From an uncultured Litoreibacter sp. (GTDB lineage Bacteria > Pseudomonadota > Alphaproteobacteria > Rhodobacterales > Rhodobacteraceae): 64,000 bases of DNA. The stretch's first letter is position 1, and each line of letters begins with the position of its first letter. Shown here in pieces: positions 45,538-54,372 of the stretch. A program made the translations under genes and the position numbers. Below the pieces are notes generated by a model. It was not told the DNA's origin and made no database searches. It was given only the letters and a program-made list of their open reading frames with translations. The stretch covers positions 248,001 through 312,000 of the forward strand of contig CANLQL010000001.1 of the NCBI GenBank assembly GCA_947493265.1, written 5' to 3'.

Positions 45538-46749
45538 ATGGCGAGAGTGACCTGTATTCTGCGCACGACGACACCGCGCCCGCATGTGCTTCACATCGCT
45601 TCGTCTTATCCTGACCCTATTGGCTCCGACACATCTGCAAGTTCCCTACTTTTGGAGTGTTCAGAGGGCTTCGAGCATACTGTTTTCTCCTTCAAAAGAA
45701 GGGGTTGGTACAGTGCCCCCACCCATATCCCGTTTTCTGATCAAGCGGGCCACGGCCACGAAGCAATCGCCTATGGCGCTCCTGGAAAGGGGGTTTTGTT
45801 CAAGCATAGCTTGGACAAGCTGGTCGATCTTATCTTCGCGCGAATATCGCAACGTGGACTGCAGCCTGTTATTCTCCACGGGCACAAATTAACCATGGAT
45901 GGGTATATTGCCTGGCGTTTGTCCCAGCGGCTAAAAATTCCCTATTGCCTGAGTTTGCAATCCAACACGGATTTGAAAATCCTGTCTGCGCGACCTGATA
46001 TGCGGGGGGTCTTCAAACAGATATGGCATTCTGCAAAGCTGTGTTTCGCCTTCGCACCGGTGGCGGAACACGCGATTTCCAGCCTTCTTGGAAATCGTCC
46101 TGAGCGTTGCATATACCTGCCGTGTCCGACGATGGCAGACGCGATTGTTCGCCCGGGAATCACCCCGCCTGATGGTCCAAAGACAATTGTCACGGCCTTC
46201 CATCTTCAGCACGCCAAAAACAAGAATGTTCTCCGATTGATGAAGGCCGTCAGAAAAGCGCGCCGTCAGGTCCCGAATATTCAACTGAAGATCGTTGGCG
46301 GCGGGGACGCTGCAAGTTTTCAAAAGGTCTCTGATGCTGCGCATTCGATTTGCCCGGGCCAAATCAAGATGGTCGGTGCGCTTCCGCAGGCCGGTATGCA
46401 AGCTTGTTTCAATCAGGCGACAGGCTTTGCGCTGCTTTCCCTGCGGGAGAGCTTTGGCATGGTCTATTCGGAAGCTCTTCTTGCTGGTCTGCCGATCCTG
46501 TATTCCAAAGGACGCGCGATTGATGGGTACTTTGAGGAAGGGGATTTTTCCCTGACGGCTGATCCACTCGATAGCGATTATATTGCCCGAAAACTTGTCA
46601 CACTTTGCCAGGAAGAAGCGTCGATGAAGTCTCGGCTAAAGGATGCACAAGACGCGGGCGTGCTGGATATTCTTCAGCGCGATCATATCGCGGCGACCTA
46701 TTCTGATGCTCTTAGAAATTGCCTCAACCCACAGGTTATTTCGGTTTGA
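45538..46749 (+). CDS. GT4 family glycosyltransferase
   Basis: A GT-B glycosyltransferase. The N-terminus is VLHIASSYPDPIGSDTSASS, and the donor-binding half has TIVTAFHLQHAKNKNVLRLMKAV, LKIVGGGDAASFQ and the E-x7-E segment LLSLRESFGMVYSEALLAGLPIL. Start choice: ATG 45538 overlaps the only AAGGA, which is well spaced for GTG 45547, so the latter may be the real start. Its TGA overlaps the TTG of the flippase gene, so the two are coupled. The sugar specificity is unknown. Confidence 0.83.
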   Translation: MARVTCILRTTTPRPHVLHIASSYPDPIGSDTSASSLLLECSEGFEHTVFSFKRRGWYSAPTHIPFSDQAGHGHEAIAYGAPGKGVLFKHSLDKLVDLIFARISQRGLQPVILHGHKLTMDGYIAWRLSQRLKIPYCLSLQSNTDLKILSARPDMRGVFKQIWHSAKLCFAFAPVAEHAISSLLGNRPERCIYLPCPTMADAIVRPGITPPDGPKTIVTAFHLQHAKNKNVLRLMKAVRKARRQVPNIQLKIVGGGDAASFQKVSDAAHSICPGQIKMVGALPQAGMQACFNQATGFALLSLRESFGMVYSEALLAGLPILYSKGRAIDGYFEEGDFSLTADPLDSDYIARKLVTLCQEEASMKSRLKDAQDAGVLDILQRDHIAATYSDALRNCLNPQVISV

Positions 46750-48245
46750 GTGTAGCCGACCCACGCGACGCAAGATTTGAGCTTGCGGATCGCGAAACCT
46801 CCCTTGCGCGTCAAGCGGGGCGGTCCGCGTCGACCATACTTCTGTTTTCCGTCTTGCGCGTCGTCTTGGCATTGGGATCAACCGCCTTCTTGGCTAGATT
46901 TGTGTCGCCTGCGGATCACGGCTTATTTGCAATGGTTTTGCCAGTTCTATTGGTCGCGTCAGGTCTTTCGGAATTTGGATTGGCACAGGCCGTCATACAG
47001 CAGAAAACAGTGACGCATCGGCTTGTATCGACGTTATTTTGGACCAATTTTGCGCTTGGACTAGCCCTTATGTTCGGGGTTGCATTTATCGCGCCCTACG
47101 CCGCGGATTTCTACGGAAAGCCTGATGTTGCCGAGCTGTTTTTATGGCTTTGCCCCTACGTTCTTCTGGTCGTTTTGAACACTCAGTTGGTGGCAATCCT
47201 CAGACGGCAATTCCGCATTCGCCAAATCGAAATTGTAAGCTTTGTCGCGACAGTGGTCGCCGCGATAGTCGCAGTGGCGATTGCGATTGCCGGGTACGGT
47301 GTCACAGCGCTGGTCGTTCAGCTTCTTCTGCAACCGGCACTCACGTTCACCGGACTTGCTTTGCTCGTGCGGTGGGTGCCGTCTCCCCCGTGGAAAGCTG
47401 ACTTTCGGGATGCACGAAGCGCGCTGAATTTCGGCGGGTTTCTCGCCGCCGAGCGTCTGCTTGGGGAGCTTGGTCGCAACATGCAGCTGGTTTTGATTGG
47501 CCGGTTATTTTCAGACATTCAGCTGGCATTTTTTCACAGAAGCTCGGTGATAGCGCAGATGCCGCAGCGCAGGCTTGGTGCCCCATTGCTTGGTGCGTTT
47601 TTGCCCGCACTCAGCCGGTTGCAACAGGATGGTCCGGCCTTTGAAGCTCTGTTTTTGCGGGTTCTTTCACGGTCCAATCTGATCTTGATCCCTATCGGTG
47701 CGGTTCTGATCGTTGTCCCTGATGTCGTTACTGGCATTCTTCTTGGACCGTCTTGGGATGAAGCTGTTCCGATCTTGCGGGTTCTGGGTGCTTTGCCAAT
47801 TTTTGCCATGAGCTTGACCTGCCTGGCCCAATCACTCGTCGCCTGTGGCCGGTCGCGGGAGTTGTTTTTCTTCCGCTGCATCAGCTTTTCCTTGTTGCTT
47901 TGCACGCTGTTTTTGTCCTCACCTTATGGGTTGCAGATCATGGTCAGCGCGTATCTTGTGATGCTGGTTTTGGGGCAGGGTAGTCTGTTGGCTTGGGTCA
48001 GTATCCGATACACGCCCCTGTCTTTCGCAGCGCTGGGCGGACGGTTTGCCAAAGATCTCGGATTTGCCGGGGTACTTGTCTTGCCTGCGCTGGTCGGGCG
48101 CATGGCATTCACGCGCAACCCGATGGTCGAAGCTTTGATCTTCTTCGTTTGGGTTCTTCTTGTTCTGGGACTGCGGATCGGGGCGTCACGTGCTCTGCGC
48201 CATGACATCAGACAGGTTTTCAGGCCCGCCAAAGCCGCACTTTAG
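46746..48245 (+). CDS. Wzx/RfbX-type oligosaccharide flippase
   Basis: The protein has about 12-14 hydrophobic segments and the look of the MOP/PST flippase family (WzxC-like), which turns lipid-linked repeating units across the inner membrane. The N-terminal segment STILLFSVLRVVLALGSTAFLARFVSPADHGLFAMVLPVLLVASGLSEFGLAQAVIQQ (its first half is one helix) is typical. I chose TTG 46746, which overlaps the previous TGA, giving 499 residues; TTG 46719 is also open. Its last 26 bases overlap the convergent GT2 gene. Confidence 0.87.
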   Translation: MSVADPRDARFELADRETSLARQAGRSASTILLFSVLRVVLALGSTAFLARFVSPADHGLFAMVLPVLLVASGLSEFGLAQAVIQQKTVTHRLVSTLFWTNFALGLALMFGVAFIAPYAADFYGKPDVAELFLWLCPYVLLVVLNTQLVAILRRQFRIRQIEIVSFVATVVAAIVAVAIAIAGYGVTALVVQLLLQPALTFTGLALLVRWVPSPPWKADFRDARSALNFGGFLAAERLLGELGRNMQLVLIGRLFSDIQLAFFHRSSVIAQMPQRRLGAPLLGAFLPALSRLQQDGPAFEALFLRVLSRSNLILIPIGAVLIVVPDVVTGILLGPSWDEAVPILRVLGALPIFAMSLTCLAQSLVACGRSRELFFFRCISFSLLLCTLFLSSPYGLQIMVSAYLVMLVLGQGSLLAWVSIRYTPLSFAALGGRFAKDLGFAGVLVLPALVGRMAFTRNPMVEALIFFVWVLLVLGLRIGASRALRHDIRQVFRPAKAAL

Positions 48246-49137
48246 TTTCTAGCCCGATCGCACGTGCTGCCATTGCGTGAAACTGAGTCCCCGGGTGATC
48301 TGAGAACTTTTCAGCTGAAAGAACGGCAAGAACTTCTCGGCCCAGCCGCAAAAGATTTGCACGAAATGCCGCTCGGGCGATGTGGTATAGTTCTGTACAA
48401 AGCGCGGGTTTATGACAGGAAAACCGTGTCCCTTTGCATCGATCAAGAACAGACGTGACCGCGTCAAATCTGCTTCGCAAAGCGCGTTCCGACTGACTGC
48501 GGGATATTGAATTGGCGTTGACCTGAGCGTGAATCGCAGCACCGTGTTCGCTTTTCCAAATAACGGGTTCAAACGTCATTGCGCGCAGGACGATCTCCAG
48601 ATCCTGTGCGCGGGCAAGCCCTTCGTTCCAAAGACCAATTTTTTCTAGAAAGCTGCACCGCCAGAGGATGGCTGACGGATTTACGTAATTTCCTGCCATC
48701 CATCCACCGAAGAAGGTGTCGGGATCAATCTGACCCTTGTAAAGCGGCCTACGAACAATCTCATTCCCTTCGGTTTCAATATGCATATTGGCCAGAATCA
48801 GGTCTGCATTTCGCTGGTCTGCAATGGCAATTGCGGGGTCAAGAACGGGGCCTTCATGATAGTCATCGGCGTCTAGAAACAGGACGTATTCCGCCCCCAT
48901 CTCGACAGCCTTGCGAAACCCTTTGTTTCGTGCATGACACGCGCCGCGATTTGGCCCGGAGAGCAGAATTACCGCTTCTCCGAAGTCTTCAATGGCGGCG
49001 ATAGAATTGTCGCTGGAGCCGTCATCTACCACAATAATTTTCAGATCAGAGACGCTTTGGTCCAATACCGATCTGATAGCGCGGCCAATCCAGGCAGCCG
49101 CGTTGAAACAAGGGATCACAACTGCGCTTTTTGTCAT
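48220..49137 (-). CDS. family 2 glycosyltransferase
   Basis: A GT-A fold enzyme. SAVVIPCFNAAAWIGRAIRSVL is at the N-terminus, IIVVDDGSSDNSIAAIEDF binds UDP, and EYVLFLDADDYHEG has the D-x-D metal site. LARAQDLEIVLRAMTF supplies the probable base region. Length is 305 residues. It is the last gene of a nitroreductase-pyruvyltransferase-GT2 unit on the minus strand, starting by ATGA overlap with the pyruvyltransferase gene. Specificity is unknown. Confidence 0.83.
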   Translation of the reverse strand: MTKSAVVIPCFNAAAWIGRAIRSVLDQSVSDLKIIVVDDGSSDNSIAAIEDFGEAVILLSGPNRGACHARNKGFRKAVEMGAEYVLFLDADDYHEGPVLDPAIAIADQRNADLILANMHIETEGNEIVRRPLYKGQIDPDTFFGGWMAGNYVNPSAILWRCSFLEKIGLWNEGLARAQDLEIVLRAMTFEPVIWKSEHGAAIHAQVNANSISRSQSERALRSRFDAVTSVLDRCKGTRFSCHKPALCTELYHIARAAFRANLLRLGREVLAVLSAEKFSDHPGTQFHAMAARAIGLETKVRLWRA

Positions 49138-50330
49138 ACGCGCAGCCCGACATGGGCAGTCATGGTTTTTGCGACATCGTCCCAGAGCATTGAAGATTTG
49201 CCCCGTACCTTTCCCGCATTGTGGCGCAAAAGGGCTGTCACGCGCGCCAACTGGGCAGCGGTCTCAAACCGCTCTAGTGCAGAGGAAATCTGTGCCGGGT
49301 CTTCCATAGTGACGGAAAACCCACCCAGACCATATTCCGCCATGAGGTGTTGATACTTGTGGCTCCATCCGCAAGCAAAACTGGGAACTCCAGAAGATAG
49401 CGCACTGACCAGCCCGTGATAGCGCGACGAAATAACGGCCTTGCTGTTTGCCAGAACCGCCTTTGTCTGCATTGGATCTTCGAGCGCAATAATCTCAACT
49501 GCGCTGCCAAGCGATCGGGCGATTGACATGTCTGCGCTGCCTTCATGGATCAGGATCGCGGCCTTGCCAGCGATGCGTTCCAGGCACGCAAGACTGTCGA
49601 CCAGAAATTCTTGATAGGCTGCCCTCGCGGTTTGATCCTTCCCGGCAACAATCTTGGCATTTGGAACCAGGATACCCAGATTGCGCCAGTGTTCCGGGCA
49701 ATGCGTGAGGTCGGCTTTCAGCAAGTTTGTGAAGTCGGGTGAAAGATGCGCATCTGTAATTCCTGCAGTTTGCAGATGGTTCAGGCTTTCTTTGTCTCGC
49801 GCATAGACGCGGGCAAATTGTGACAGTGTTTGTTCGACTGTGCTCTGGAAATCTTCGGAGGAAAACGGTCCCCAAGCTTGTGGCAAAGCGATCAGGCAAG
49901 TCTGATTGCGATCCCAAAGTGGCATTCGTCGCCGAAGAAAGTGGTCAAATTTCTGCTGCCCCCAATAGTCGCCATAGGCAAAGCCGGACGCGTCGAGAAC
50001 GATGTCAATTTCGTTGCTGTCCAATAGCCCCAGCCGCAGCCTTTGAGACTTCAGTTTGCGGGCAATAAACCCCTTGGCGCGTTTCGGCCCCCATCCTGAT
50101 TGCCAGTCGGCAGGTGTCACACCCCAAACGCCGAGCCTGACGCGGTCTTCAAAGGGCATCGATACGTCGACGCCAACTCTGATGTCAGCGAACCTTGCGC
50201 GAAGCTCTTGCAAGATCGTCAGCAACATCAGTTGTGCGCCCTGATTGTCAGGATCGATCCCAATGACCTCTACATTCAATGGCCGTTGTGTTGGGGCTGG
50301 AAATTTAAAGTCAGGGGCGTAAAGGGTCAT
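49134..50330 (-). CDS. polysaccharide pyruvyl transferase family protein
   Basis: The protein matches the CsaB/WcaK/ExoV family, which adds pyruvate ketals to EPS sugars. The N-terminal VEVIGIDPDNQGAQLMLLTILQEL includes the N-x-G-A-x-x-M pattern. DIVLDASGFAYGDYWG and LIALPQAWGPFSSEDFQ follow, and the C-terminal half has VISSRYHGLVSALSSGVPSFACGWSHKY, the conserved R-x-H-x3 segment of the family. Length is 398 residues. It lies between the nitroreductase gene (3 bases) and a GT2 gene (4-base overlap). Pyruvylation would add negative charge to the polymer. Confidence 0.85.
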   Translation of the reverse strand: MTLYAPDFKFPAPTQRPLNVEVIGIDPDNQGAQLMLLTILQELRARFADIRVGVDVSMPFEDRVRLGVWGVTPADWQSGWGPKRAKGFIARKLKSQRLRLGLLDSNEIDIVLDASGFAYGDYWGQQKFDHFLRRRMPLWDRNQTCLIALPQAWGPFSSEDFQSTVEQTLSQFARVYARDKESLNHLQTAGITDAHLSPDFTNLLKADLTHCPEHWRNLGILVPNAKIVAGKDQTARAAYQEFLVDSLACLERIAGKAAILIHEGSADMSIARSLGSAVEIIALEDPMQTKAVLANSKAVISSRYHGLVSALSSGVPSFACGWSHKYQHLMAEYGLGGFSVTMEDPAQISSALERFETAAQLARVTALLRHNAGKVRGKSSMLWDDVAKTMTAHVGLRV

Positions 50331-50333
50331 GTC

Positions 50334-51446
50334 TTACGGGCTCTCTTCGAAAATGCGCATGTCATGGATCGGGCGTTTTGCGGAAAATGGCACAGGGACA
50401 TCCGGGTTCGGCCAGCCATAGCTGATCATCATTAAGACGCGTTCGTCCGGCTTGAGATGCAGCATCTTGGCGGCAGCACGTTCGCGCTTTGGCTCATCGG
50501 CCCAATTGATCACACAGGACGCGATGCCTTGCGCCTCAAGTCCGTAGACGAAGGACATCGCTGCAAGAGACGCATCGATATAGACGGCGTGGCGGTCGCG
50601 CGCATAGGGGTAAGCCCGAAGGTGACCGATCACGACGACGACAGCATTGATATTGTCAATAAATGACGTTGTGCCCATCGGCAGCGCAGCGACTTTTCGA
50701 GCTGTATTTGGCGTGTCAAAAATCCGAAACGTGAAGGCTTGACGATTGCATGCGCTTGGCGAAAATCGCGCAACATCGATGGCTTTGTCGACTTGGGTGC
50801 GCGGGACGGGTTTTGGCAGATAAGACCTGACCGACCGGCGTCGTAGACTTAGGTCTTTCAACGCGCTGATTTCGATAGGGTCAGCGTCAACATCCCGAAC
50901 ATAGGGCCTATTCTCAGTAGGAACATTTTGTTCAGCCGGACAAATCGCCCGGAACTCCTCATAGGTGCGGGAGATGCGGGGATCGGAGTGGGAAACAGTT
51001 CGAAAATAGGTTTCCAATACGTCCCGCGCCCAAGTGTATTCTGTGGTCATTGGAACAGTTTGCGAAAGCGCCCGAAACTCCTCCAATGTTTCTTCGATAT
51101 AATCCAGCGCAAACACTTTGCGGGGGTTTTCTGACACCAACCCCTTTTCGATCCGATGTATATTGCGACGAAGCAGATAGAGGCTTCTGGTGTCCTGCCG
51201 TCGTTCTTTCAGAAACGCCAGCCGTCCTGCGGCCACCGCTTTGTGTTCCCGGTCGAAGCTGTTTGAAAAGACTCGATAAAGAAGAAATCGTCCTACCGCA
51301 TTGGGTAGGATCAGGCGATCAATAAACCACGCTTTTGCGTTTGCCTTTGTGTGATCAAGCGAGATGCGCAGACTATGATACCGACGCGCAACAACCGGTT
51401 TGTAAGGATCTGGGATGATCCGTTTTCCGAGCGAAACAACAGTCAA
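50334..51446 (-). CDS. nitroreductase-family protein with long N-terminal extension
   Basis: Residues about 195-370 are a nitroreductase-type FMN domain, with LSLRRRSVRSYLPKPVPRTQVDKAID, FSPSACNRQAFTFRIFD and AAMSFVYGLEAQGIASCVINW. The first 190 residues are an unusual helical, basic extension (including LLRRNIHRIEKGLVSENPRKVFALDYIEETL) not found in ordinary nitroreductases. Such long forms are often found in EPS clusters next to pyruvyltransferase genes, as here, and may reduce a sugar or cofactor intermediate; their reaction is not established. The gene starts a minus-strand unit. Confidence 0.78.
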   Translation of the reverse strand: MTVVSLGKRIIPDPYKPVVARRYHSLRISLDHTKANAKAWFIDRLILPNAVGRFLLYRVFSNSFDREHKAVAAGRLAFLKERRQDTRSLYLLRRNIHRIEKGLVSENPRKVFALDYIEETLEEFRALSQTVPMTTEYTWARDVLETYFRTVSHSDPRISRTYEEFRAICPAEQNVPTENRPYVRDVDADPIEISALKDLSLRRRSVRSYLPKPVPRTQVDKAIDVARFSPSACNRQAFTFRIFDTPNTARKVAALPMGTTSFIDNINAVVVVIGHLRAYPYARDRHAVYIDASLAAMSFVYGLEAQGIASCVINWADEPKRERAAAKMLHLKPDERVLMMISYGWPNPDVPVPFSAKRPIHDMRIFEESP

Positions 51447-51460
51447 ACGAACCTCTTACA

Positions 51461-51478
51461 GATGCAGATTGCTGCATC
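51461..51478. promoter_or_regulatory. inverted repeat between nitroreductase and acyltransferase genes
   Basis: GATGCAG (51461-51467) and CTGCATC (51472-51478) are perfect seven-base inverted copies around a four-base centre, 14 bases upstream of the nitroreductase start and 83 bases upstream of the acyltransferase. The compact form suits a dimeric regulator operator for the divergent pair. Confidence 0.45.
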
Positions 51479-51560
51479 GAAACTAGAGATGTCTTGGTAA
51501 ATAAACTCTTACGAAAAAATCAAAAATTTGTAGCGATTGTTTGGGATTAAGGAATTCTTC

Positions 51561-52151
51561 ATGCCCTTGGCTGATCTATCAGATGTGATCCAAGCGGTGC
51601 GAATGAGGTTCCTGAAAATGAAAAGTCTCAATAAGCTCAAGCATGTGCGAAAGCTTGCGGTGGGTATGAAGAAATTCTGGCTAAGACGGGTTTGGGACAT
51701 GGATATCGACCCAACAGCAGAGCTGTCCTTGCGCGCAAAATTGGATATGACATTTCCGAAAGGTATCCATATCGGAGCACGCAGTTATGTGGCCTTCGAT
51801 GTGCGGATCATGACCCATGATATGACCCGCAACCTTCGCCTGCACACACGGATCGGCGAGAATTGTTTTGTCGGCGGCGGCTCAATTATCTTGCCTGGCG
51901 TCGAGGTCGGAAACCATTCGATCGTGGGCGCAGGGTCTATCGTGACGAAGTCAGTGCCGCCCGGATCCGTTGTTGCGGGCAACCCTGCAAAGATCATCAG
52001 CAGTCATCCTTACCTTTTAAGCTACGGGCGGTTCCCAAGCGCTGGTATCGATCCGTCCCTAGCGCCGCGCCAGCCGCAGAACCGGGGATGCGGCCAAGCC
52101 GCCACCGCACATAATGGATTGCCCCCAGAACCGCGCGTTTCCAGGCCTTAG
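51561..52151 (+). CDS. hexapeptide-repeat acyltransferase
   Basis: The protein belongs to the left-handed beta-helix (LbH) acyltransferase group, which acetylates EPS or LPS sugars. Hexapeptide repeats are seen from about residue 58 (AELSLRAKLDMTFPKGIHIGARSYVAF) to 150, with the family ending GGGSIILPGVEVGNHSIVGAGSIVTKSVPPGSVVAGNPAKII and a histidine (MTHDMTR) near the active site. ATG 51561 has AAGGA eight bases upstream; TTG 51537 is less likely. The last 40 residues are not typical of the family, and their DNA overlaps the convergent GT2 gene by 93 bases. Confidence 0.82.
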   Translation: MPLADLSDVIQAVRMRFLKMKSLNKLKHVRKLAVGMKKFWLRRVWDMDIDPTAELSLRAKLDMTFPKGIHIGARSYVAFDVRIMTHDMTRNLRLHTRIGENCFVGGGSIILPGVEVGNHSIVGAGSIVTKSVPPGSVVAGNPAKIISSHPYLLSYGRFPSAGIDPSLAPRQPQNRGCGQAATAHNGLPPEPRVSRP

Positions 52152-52955
52152 CCTGACGGCCCGCGCGGCATATGATGCGGCTTGCTGATATTTCCCCATC
52201 TTACGGCAAGCCCCTGCAATCCGGTTTAGATGAACTGCCTTTATCTGGGGGAATTGCGCGAGCACAGCGTCGTGTTTTTCTAAGATCCTGATCTGTGCGT
52301 CTAGCTGTTTGGCCCGGTCATGGGTCATTGAGTTCTCAGACATATGCTGATCAACAAGGACCTGATCGACCAAATCGATAGGGCCTAATTGTGCCAGCCG
52401 TATCATCATGTCCCAATCGTCCAGTGATCGAAATTTTGGGTCCATGCCGCCGATTTCGGCAAACTTTTCAGTCCGGATCATCACCGTTTGTGTCGAGATA
52501 AAACTATCGCGCAGGATCGCGTTTGAAAGGTTTCCCGAAAGATCAATCGACTGGTTCGGAACTTGTCCGATTTTGCACCCATCCTGAAACACAACCATCC
52601 GGCAGAAATTCGCAACTGCGGATGATTGGGTACTAGCGGCAAGTTGCAGGGCCAGCTTTTCGGGATGCCAATAGTCGTCACTGTCCTGAAATGCGATCCA
52701 AGGCGCCTTGGCGAAACCTGCGCCGTGGTTGCGTGCGTTGGCCGCGCCGGATTGTTCCGGCAGCGAAATGACAGTCAATCGGGCATCGTTGATCTGGTTC
52801 AAAACTTGAAGTGTCGCGTCTTGTGATCCGTCATCCACCGCAATGACTTCGATTTCTTGCAGGGTTTGGTCCAATACGCTGCGCACCGCGCGTGTCACCG
52901 TATGCGCCCTATTGTGACACGGGATGACAACTGACACTTTCGGGGATTGGGTCAT
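52059..52955 (-). CDS. family 2 glycosyltransferase
   Basis: A GT-A glycosyltransferase of 298 residues. VSVVIPCHNRAHTVTRAVRSVL, VIAVDDGSQDATLQVL and IAFQDSDDYWHPEKLALQ form the nucleotide and metal sites; FRSLDDWDMMIRLAQ is the probable base region. The C-terminal 60 residues are helical and basic (CRKMGKYQQAASYAARAVRLRPG), with a TPR-like look. It overlaps the Wzy-like gene by four bases upstream and the convergent acyltransferase gene by 93 bases. Specificity is unknown. Confidence 0.85.
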   Translation of the reverse strand: MTQSPKVSVVIPCHNRAHTVTRAVRSVLDQTLQEIEVIAVDDGSQDATLQVLNQINDARLTVISLPEQSGAANARNHGAGFAKAPWIAFQDSDDYWHPEKLALQLAASTQSSAVANFCRMVVFQDGCKIGQVPNQSIDLSGNLSNAILRDSFISTQTVMIRTEKFAEIGGMDPKFRSLDDWDMMIRLAQLGPIDLVDQVLVDQHMSENSMTHDRAKQLDAQIRILEKHDAVLAQFPQIKAVHLNRIAGACRKMGKYQQAASYAARAVRLRPGNARFWGQSIMCGGGLAASPVLRLARR

Positions 52956-54277
52956 TCGTCGAACCTGGAGAAAGGCAACTTTTCGGGCGGTCGTTGAGTT
53001 TCTTTTTCAGGCTTTTCGGGTGTGTAGAACCACGCGCCTGCGCCCAGAAAGAACATCACAAATACCCCGATGGATCCCCAGACATGCACCGTACAAAGTG
53101 TGAAGCATATCGCCAGTAGGGTGATCAGGTAGGCTTGCCTCAAACTCGCATCCTCAGGGGCTGTTATCGTGGCCCTCAAGCAGGCAATCACATGGACGGA
53201 AAAGCAAGCGACCAACAAGCCCCCACCGACGAACCCGTAACGCATCGTGTTCAAGAGCCAGAAGTTGTCGACCGAGTCCGTTAGCCAAGAGGGGCGCGTC
53301 CAGTCATTGAACCCGATGCCGAAGACCGGATGCGCGAAAGCTGCAGCGATCCCGGCATCAAATATTGCGATGCGGGTCCAGCCAGAAAGTGGGTTGAACG
53401 TCAGTCTTTCGATCAGGATCGTCACGGGTGTCCTGTCTGACAACAGATCAACGGTCACATATAGAAAGATCAACCCGCAGGTGAGGAATACCCATTTGCC
53501 GCCGGTCACCCGCGCCCAAGCCACCAAGATAACTTGGATCATACAAGCTAGGAGTGGTGCTGAGCTGAGCGATAGGAATGTCATGAAAAACGGGAGCGAA
53601 AGGGCGCACGCGGCAAGTAGCGGTCGCGATTTGTAGATCGTCGCAAGGCTGGCAATCACGGAAGCTGCGTATAGTCCAAATAGGATCGGGTGCTCAAAGA
53701 CGGCATAGACGCGCTCCAGCCCAAGTCGTCCATATGCGCTTCCTTCGCGGATATTTGACGTCATGATCTTATTGATGATCTCAGGGATAATCAGTGTGCC
53801 GGTCAATGTCTCAGCGATCGCAAAAGGCGCAAGAATGACCAGACTGCCTGTCATAAGTTTGATGACATAGCTGTAGTCTTGGGCCGAGCGGATCAGCACC
53901 CGACCGGCAAAATACGCTCCGAACGCTTCAATAACTGTGATCCCGGCAAAAGGTATCTGCGATGATCCATGAACAACGGTCAGGGCTATGGTGACCCACG
54001 CCCCGTAGCCAAGGACCAACACGTCTGCGGCGGTCACCCGTCCCGCGCGGCCCAGCAAAGTGTGGAGGCCGAAGGGCACACAAACGGCCAAGAGAAATAG
54101 GCGAAGCGGGCTTAATCGTAGGCCGAATGCCTCCTGATAGGCGGGGATAAGCATTGTGACAAACAGTGCCGTCAGAACAACCCGCCGGTAGTTGATTTGG
54201 CCCAACCGACTGACGCGGGTCGAAACCACACGCGGCGGGATCAAATCAAGCGTAAGGAATTCTCGGGTCAGATTCAT
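52952..54277 (-). CDS. O-antigen ligase/polymerase-like membrane protein (Wzy-like)
   Basis: The 441-residue protein has about ten to twelve hydrophobic segments and, in the middle, a large periplasmic loop region with PVFGIGFNDWTRPSWLTDSVDNFWLL, resembling the loop of O-antigen ligase/polymerase (Wzy/WaaL) proteins. With a Wzx flippase, Wzz, BY-kinase and Wza-like protein nearby, a polymerase role for the repeating unit is the natural inference, since no other candidate is seen in the window. It lies between the giant SGNH gene (95-base gap) and the GT2 gene. Confidence 0.78.
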   Translation of the reverse strand: MNLTREFLTLDLIPPRVVSTRVSRLGQINYRRVVLTALFVTMLIPAYQEAFGLRLSPLRLFLLAVCVPFGLHTLLGRAGRVTAADVLVLGYGAWVTIALTVVHGSSQIPFAGITVIEAFGAYFAGRVLIRSAQDYSYVIKLMTGSLVILAPFAIAETLTGTLIIPEIINKIMTSNIREGSAYGRLGLERVYAVFEHPILFGLYAASVIASLATIYKSRPLLAACALSLPFFMTFLSLSSAPLLACMIQVILVAWARVTGGKWVFLTCGLIFLYVTVDLLSDRTPVTILIERLTFNPLSGWTRIAIFDAGIAAAFAHPVFGIGFNDWTRPSWLTDSVDNFWLLNTMRYGFVGGGLLVACFSVHVIACLRATITAPEDASLRQAYLITLLAICFTLCTVHVWGSIGVFVMFFLGAGAWFYTPEKPEKETQRPPEKLPFSRFDE

Positions 54278-54372
54278 AGTACGGCCTCACGGAAATAGGC
54301 CCCCGTTCGCACAGGGACCCATCCATAAGATTTCGTCCAGATTGGTTAGTATTGTCTTAAAATCCGTCCCAA

